DNA of 64,000 nt, taken from positions 91,601,875 through 91,665,874 of the forward strand of contig NC_061118.1 of assembly GCF_002878395.1 (NCBI RefSeq). Reading direction: 5' to 3'. The translations under genes and the position numbers were made by a program. The DNA comes from Capsicum annuum. Taxonomy: Eukaryota; Streptophyta; Magnoliopsida; Solanales; Solanaceae. The notes beneath the pieces were generated by a model. The model was given only the letters and a program-made list of their open reading frames with translations. It had not been told where the DNA came from and did no database searches. Shown in pieces: positions 58,607 through 64,000 of this stretch (position 1 is its first letter; every line of letters begins with the position of its first letter).

Positions 58607-59733
58607 TAAACAAATACATTATTGAAAATATATCTTTTTCATTTTATAGCTGCGTGATGATTAGAGCTTTAAAGGTCATTGGACTAGCTATCTAAGTTAG
58701 TACAAACCAACACAAAATAACACCTGCAAGTTTTTTACACAAGATGACAAAACTGTGCAGAAGGCATGTGCCAGATTTACTGTACTTTGCACGTCCAGGG
58801 ACCTAGTCCCTCGTAGTTTATATGCTTATCATAAAAACTACATATAGCAATTTTCCTCCTTTTTCAGGATGACAAACCAAACCATATAATTTGAGCAACA
58901 GTACATATTTATCACATTTAATCAGAGTGATTACCACCTGAGGATTAATGTTCCCCCTATCATTATGCTTCCTCTATAACTCTCTATAACCCTGTCTCGT
59001 GTTTCCATTTGGTTGCAAAAATCTCCCCCTGTCATTATAACCCTCTTTAGGTCTTTATCTACAGTTATTGTGCACCTTCAATTTATGTATTTGTATTCTA
59101 TGTCACCGCATCCCTGTTGTTGTACATCCCTATTATTGTGCTACCATATTTCTTCCCCCTTTGGCATCACTGAAAAGGATGATCACTAACTTGAAGAATA
59201 ATATCCACGTGCAACAGTTTATGTATCACCTTTTTTTTTGTACAAAAATTCCACTTTAAGTTCTATACACATTCATGATACTAACCTTAGAGATGGGAAT
59301 AGGTCCCTCTCCTCTCTTGAGTAACATCTTATATTTGTGCACACTTTATCTAATTTCAACCAAAGTTGCTCCCATATGTGTATATTTATCTCCTGATCAT
59401 AGCTAATTTTTTGGAGATTTGCTAATTTACATAGTAGATTAGGTCATTTTGATCAGGCCTAATCTCAACCTATTTTTAACAATTTTTTACTTGTGTAGAG
59501 CCTTAGTAAATATATCTTCGATCTGATCCTCAATCTTGCAAAAATTCTTACAGATTGTCCATTTCTCAACATTGTCTCTTAAAAAGTGATGCCTCACATT
59601 AATGTTCTTAGTCCTCTTATGCTGCAGCGGGATTGTTGGTCATGTTTAGAGCACTTTTGTTTTCACACATTAGAGTGATGGTATTTGAGACAGTACCAAA
59701 GTCTTTCAATTACTTCTTGATCCATAGCAGTTT
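58607..59733 (-). mobile_element. Copia (SIRE-like) 3' end fragment, minus strand
   Basis: The minus strand from 59733 reads the end of a Copia RNase H: HKRTKNINVRHHFLRDNVEK and DQIEDIFTKAL. A purine-rich AAAGGGGGAAGAAAT (plus 59150-59168) follows, then LTR-like sequence to about 58607. The LTR-like part contains CAGGGACCTAGTCCCT, nearly palindromic, a motif I associate with SIRE-type LTRs of Solanaceae. The upstream Copia pol is absent: the LTR of unit 2 begins at 59734, inside RNase H. Exact LTR ends were not fixed. Confidence 0.78.
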
Positions 59734-59939
59734 TGTAATACCCCAAAGTTTTCTAACTATTTTCATCCCAAGAATGTCTAGTATTATCTTCTAAATTAAA
59801 TGATGTTTATTCCATCAGGAATTTTTAAGATTTTCACTTTTTGTCATATGGGAAATTCAATAAGCCTTCCATCGATATAAGATTCGCCTAAATCTAAAAA
59901 CCGGTTAAGAAGTTATGACTATTTTAAGTTCCCATCATA

Positions 59940-60165
59940 AAACAATGCCATATTAGCCAGTGGCACACCGCTCCACGAGAGAAAATGGCATTTTCTCAAA
60001 TTCCTATAGGGGTCCGTGATAGTGGCTCATTAGTCCAAACTTCCAGGTTGCAAATGAAGTGGAAACGCAATGGCTCCGCATCGCGTCATTCCCCTAATTC
60101 TTATTTATTAAATTTCACTGACACGGCACGATAGTGGCGCGTCGCGCCAGGGTTCCAGTTAGGGA
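59940..60165 (+). repeat. GC-rich palindromic modules in the unit 2 LTR
   Basis: AGTGGCACACCGCTCCACG (59961), GTCCGTGATAGTGGCTCA (60011), GCAATGGCTCCGCATCGCG (60068) and GGCACGATAGTGGCGCGTC (60125), steps of 50-57 bp. They match, on the transcribed strand, the modules of E3 and of the E2 LTR. Confidence 0.78.
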
Positions 60166-60221
60166 AATTTTCACCAATTTGAAAGGTGCATTTAGGGTTA
60201 AAAGGGTCAATTTCCCATCCC

Positions 60222-60229
60222 TATTTAAG
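60222..60229 (+). promoter_or_regulatory. TATA box candidate in the unit 2 LTR
   Basis: TATTTAAG, preceded by CCCATCCC, about 60 bp downstream of the modules. The truncated unit 1 LTR has TAAATAAG at the same point. Confidence 0.5.
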
Positions 60230-62203
60230 CCCTTTCACACAAGATTTAGCTATTTGGAACCCAAAATAAACTAGTTTCTATCCATTTTCTCTCAAGAACA
60301 AGATAGGGTTGCAATTGGGGATTCAATTTCAAGGAAGTCTCTCCATAAATCTTCGCTAAACCAAGTACTAAGGTATGTGTTGTGTTGATTTATGGATACC
60401 TTTCATCCATAAAGCTCAAGAACCCTATTTCAAATTGCAAATCATGATATTTTTATTGTGGGTTGATTGTAACCATGTTTATCTTGTACTATGATTCCTA
60501 AGTTGGAATATTTATGTGTTTTTCATAAAACTACATTAGCAAATAAGTAAAATCCATAAATTAATTTGTTTATAACATGTCAATTTTATGATTAAGCCTA
60601 TGCCCTATGGGTGCATGCAAGGTGTTTGATAAAATGCCTAGAAAGATAGAAATTATGCACTATAGCTAAATTTTGATCCAAAATGACTTCCATGTTATTC
60701 TTATGTATTGAAATTTGTTTATTAGATTGCTCATGAGTTAGCCTTATGAAATTATGCTATGTATACATGGTATCTTATTCACATACCAAGATATGATAAT
60801 CAAATGCCCATGAAATATCTCTAATTCTTGTATTATGGATTGTTGATGATTGGTCATGCATTCAGGAATGTCATGCCTTGTCATTTTCCTTCCATCGAGT
60901 CCTAGGGGTACTTATACCCAAAAAATATAGTTGTGTGCCTAGAGTCAGTGACATGTTTCATGATATCCTCAGTCAATCCATGATCAATAGAGCTCAATCA
61001 GTCATGTGACTCAGGAAATCTCAGTAATTCAGTAATCTCAGTAATATTCCATCAATCAATGGAATTCAATTAATTCAATTTAGTAATTCATGTTCAGTGT
61101 CCATTCAGATAGGAGTAGGAGTTAGCACCGAGTGAACACAAGGATGGGAACTCACATGTTATATGAGGGTGTGATTCTTAGAAACAATCCTTGTATTCTA
61201 GAACTACGTAGCCACCGTAGGTTGAGACATCATAGTCATCTATATGAGGGTAGATGAGGTGGCTTAACATGTTATATGGGGTTCCCACCGTTCTTACTAG
61301 AGTTACCTGTTATATGAGGGTTACTCACAGGTTCTCCTTAAAAGTGGAGCGGTATTGACACCCTTCCAATTGGGATTACAGATTGGACCCCAACTCAACC
61401 ATAATAGCGTATTAGGGGCTTATCGGTTAGATAAATGTTTCCCACAATTTCAGTTACAAAATTCAGGACTGTCAGATACTGCCAACTCAAAACAGTAAAG
61501 AACTTAGCTAGTTCCATCAGGTTTAGGATTTTTAGATACAGTCACTCAAGTTATTAGTTATATCAGTCATCAAAACTCAGTTACCAATAAACTCATGTTA
61601 TCACGATATTAGATTTAGTTACACTGTGTTCATACAGGTATTCTCACATTTCTATTAGTCAATTAGCTAGTATTATTAATGCATATAAACCACATACATT
61701 TATCCTACCTCATATGCATACCAGCATATTCAAAGTACTGATGCATTTGCGCTATGGTATTTTATACCATAGGTTCTGAAACACGAGCTACAGAGCATCA
61801 GTAGATTCCAGATATTAGCAGTCAGTTAGTAGTGAGTCCTCATCCTTCAAAGACATGATGATTTCTTTAGTATCTCATTAATTAATTTTTTAGTTGGAGT
61901 TAGTTGGGGACCTATCACCTCAACTCGTTATGCAGACAGTTCAGTTAGTTAGAGGCTTTCCAGACTAGGGTGTTCAAACAATTATTTTAGTATTTTGGGT
62001 ATTTCATACCCCATCCATATGTTATGATATATCATTTATGTTATAGATTTGAACCTTATGGACTTTCAGTTCATATTTCCGCATTTATATAGTATATTAT
62101 GCCGTATACAGGTACAAATATCATTCATTGGTTAACTTATAGTCCTTTGGGGTCATGAGCACCTTGTAGAATTTTGGGTACGAGATTCGGGGTATTACAG
62201 AAT

Positions 62204-62216
62204 TGAAATTAGATCC
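62204..62216 (+). other. Degenerate primer-binding site of unit 2
   Basis: TGAAATTAGATCC, three changes from the site of unit 1. Confidence 0.75.
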
Positions 62217-62422
62217 TAAGGTTCAATAGAGTCATAGGAAGTTTGAAAGCCGCATCTTGTAGAGTCTTGCGCATGGGTGTGTTATGTGCCACATTTATGT
62301 ACAAAAGGCTATGAGATGTTTTAGGAACAGTTTCCCTTCTTTCAGTATTCTTATCATACTAGTGACCACAATTTCAAGTCAATCACTCAGCTTAATTAGT
62401 TTCTCCCTTTCTTCTACAGAAC

Positions 62423-63591
62423 ATGCCTCCTAAAAAAAGAAATGGGAATCAGTAAGCCCCTCAGCCCGAAGATCTTTTGGGCGAACATGTTTCGCATGCA
62501 GAGTTTAGAGCTGCATTCACTACTCTTGCTCATTCAATTAATTTGTAGAATGAATGACCGACTGTCATTTCAACCAACCCAGTGGACAATTCAGCTATAG
62601 CCAGGATTCGGGACTTCACCCGAATGAATTCTCCATCCTTTCTTGGGTCAAAATTAGATGAGAACCCTTAGGAATTCACTAATCAGGTTTAGAAGGTTAC
62701 TGACATTATGGGGGTTACTCCTAGTGAGAGTGCTGAACTAGCTGCATGCCAGTTGTAGGATATTGCTCACACTTGGTACAAGTAGTGGAAGTTAGAAAGG
62801 CCAGATGATGCAGGGCCTATAGAGTGGGAGGATGTTTTCACCATATTCTTAGATAGATTCTTTCCCCGAGAGTTGAGAGAGGCTAATATCTTAGAATTTA
62901 TCAACCTCAGGTAGGAAAGCATGATGGTGAAAGAGTATTTACTTAAGTTTACTCAATTAGGCAGATATGCTCCTTATGTGATTGCAGATAGCAGGGCCAA
63001 GATGAGTAAGTTTTTTTCTGGGGTGAATGATAGTATGGTTAATGAGTGTACATTTGTGATGTTGAATAGTGACATAAATATAGCTAGGATTATGAATCAT
63101 GCTCATCAGATAGAAGAGCGAAAGATTAAGATGAGGGACAAATAAAATAAGAGAGCAAGGACAGGTAGTTTCAACTTGACTCAGCCCAATTCAGAAGAAG
63201 AAAATCGTTCTCACTTTTTTCAAAGTCATCAGTTCCAGCTCTTTCTTTAGCTAGTGCTCCAACTCCTAAGTTAAGGGATGGTAATAAAGATAGAGCACCA
63301 TGCTCTACGTCTCAGGGAAGTGTTAGTAGTGCCTGAACGTATATTCATGGCCAGACTTGTGGTAAGCACCATTAGGGTATTTGTAGAGCGGGTAGTGGTA
63401 TTTGTTTTTAGTGCGGCAAAACAGGCGACAGAGTTAGAGATTATCCTCAACCAAGTCATATGGGTTAGCATAACTATTTCTCAGCTTAGTTCAGTTGTCC
63501 AAATCAGCAGGGTACCACTTCCAGTGCTACTAGTTGGTAACACCCAAATAAACTTTATAATCTACAGTCTCGGGAAGATTAGGAAAATTTT
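62423..63591 (+). pseudogene. gag: gag of chimeric unit 2, cut before protease
   Basis: Colinear with unit 1 gag (offset 4985). It starts MPPKKRNGNQ. It shares the stops at codons 42 (62546), 45 (62555) and 112 (62756). 62921-63145 is open (MMVKEYLLKFTQLGRYAP, MLNSDINIARIMNHAHQIE). The zinc knuckle is lost: a TAG replaces one residue and Asp replaces His (CGKTGDRVRDY). It ends at the same point as unit 1, followed by the same Copia sequence. Confidence 0.9.
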
Positions 63592-63962
63592 TGAACAAAC
63601 AAATTATTGAAAAGGTATCTATTTCATTTTATAGCTAAGTGATGATTAGGACTTTAAAGGTCATTGGACCTGCTGCCCAAGTTAGTACAAAACAACACAA
63701 AATAGCACCTGTAAGTTTGTTACACTAGATGACAAAACTGTGTAGAAGGCATGTGCCAGCTTTACTTTACCTTGCACGTCCAGGGACCTGGTCCCTCAAA
63801 GTTTAGATGGTCATCATAAAAATGATATATAAGAATTTTCCTCCTCTTTGATGATCACAAACCAAACCATACAATTTGAGTACCAGTATATATTTATCAC
63901 ATTTAATCAGAGTGATTACCACCTGAGGATGAATATTCCCCCTATCATTATGATTCCTCTAT
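63592..63962 (-). mobile_element. Copia (SIRE-like) fragment of unit 2
   Basis: Matches 58607-58977 at the same offset, including CAGGGACCTGGTCCCT. Similarity to unit 1 stops sharply after CCTCTAT (63962). Confidence 0.75.
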
Positions 63963-64000
63963 CAAGCAACAGAGAGACCCAGTCCCTTGTGGCCATTGTG
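63963..64000. other. Unmatched sequence at the right edge
   Basis: Begins CAAGCAACAGAGAGACCC. It has no counterpart in unit 1 and is too short to identify. It may be the start of another insertion or the other side of a deletion. Confidence 0.4.

Larger units (their letters stand above)
59734..62199 (+). mobile_element. Full LTR of chimeric unit 2
   Basis: 2466 bp from TGTAATACCCCAAAG to GGGGTATTACA. GC-rich modules lie at 59940-60165 and a TATA-like TATTTAAG at 60222-60229. From about 60188 it matches the truncated LTR of unit 1 at a constant offset near 4985. AGTTT (59729-59733) precedes it; a partner is not in the window. Confidence 0.9.

Noticed and set aside
59734..62199. This LTR as the 3' LTR of unit 1
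   Set aside because: No polypurine tract precedes it; it starts within a reversed Copia RNase H and is followed by a primer site and gag, as a 5' LTR is.

Overview
The window is plant nuclear repeat DNA, most like a Solanaceae genome (tomato, potato, pepper or tobacco group). The LTR ends, the Athila and chromovirus pol proteins and the SIRE-like Copia remnant all resemble families I know from that group. I found no host protein-coding gene, tRNA or rRNA. Nearly everything is LTR retrotransposon, mostly Ty3/Gypsy, and every coding region is broken by stops or frameshifts.

Layout. 1-340: end of a 77-bp tandem repeat. 791-23547: a probable solo LTR, split by an Athila-type element (1430-21194, TSD ATTTT). 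That element carries gag, protease, RT, RNase H, integrase and a third ORF with a 'putative plant transposon protein' region. The third ORF is itself split by a minus-strand non-autonomous relative (10649-16710, TSD GTTGG), which has a 370-codon ORF of unknown family where gag-pol should be. 23548-26180: AT-rich DNA with no clear identity.

26181-55202 is a stack of chromoviruses (Tekay/Del-like). E0 is on the plus strand (5' LTR, PBS, start of gag). E1 is on the minus strand inside E0's gag. A solo LTR sits in E1's protease (TSD TAAAA), and E2 (minus) abuts E1 at its gag/protease boundary. E3 is a complete minus-strand element of 10.2 kb inserted in E2's integrase (TSD GAAAT). E2 is cut off in its protease at about 55202.

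55203-64000 holds two copies, 4985 bp apart, of the same chimeric unit: LTR, gag cut at one fixed point, then a reversed Copia 3' end. Copy 1 lacks the start of its LTR; copy 2 has a full LTR at 59734-62199.

The most unusual signals are: (1) about 92-bp tandem modules, each built round a long palindrome, in the LTRs and internal spacer of the Athila element and in the LTRs of its nested relative; (2) unrelated palindromic tandem modules at the same place, upstream of the TATA-like site, in the other LTR families, with one LTR that looks like a module swap; (3) the unclassified ORF of the nested element; (4) gag stop codons shared at identical codons by three copies. Coordinates of LTR ends come from reading the sequence; similarity statements are estimates by eye, not computed alignments.
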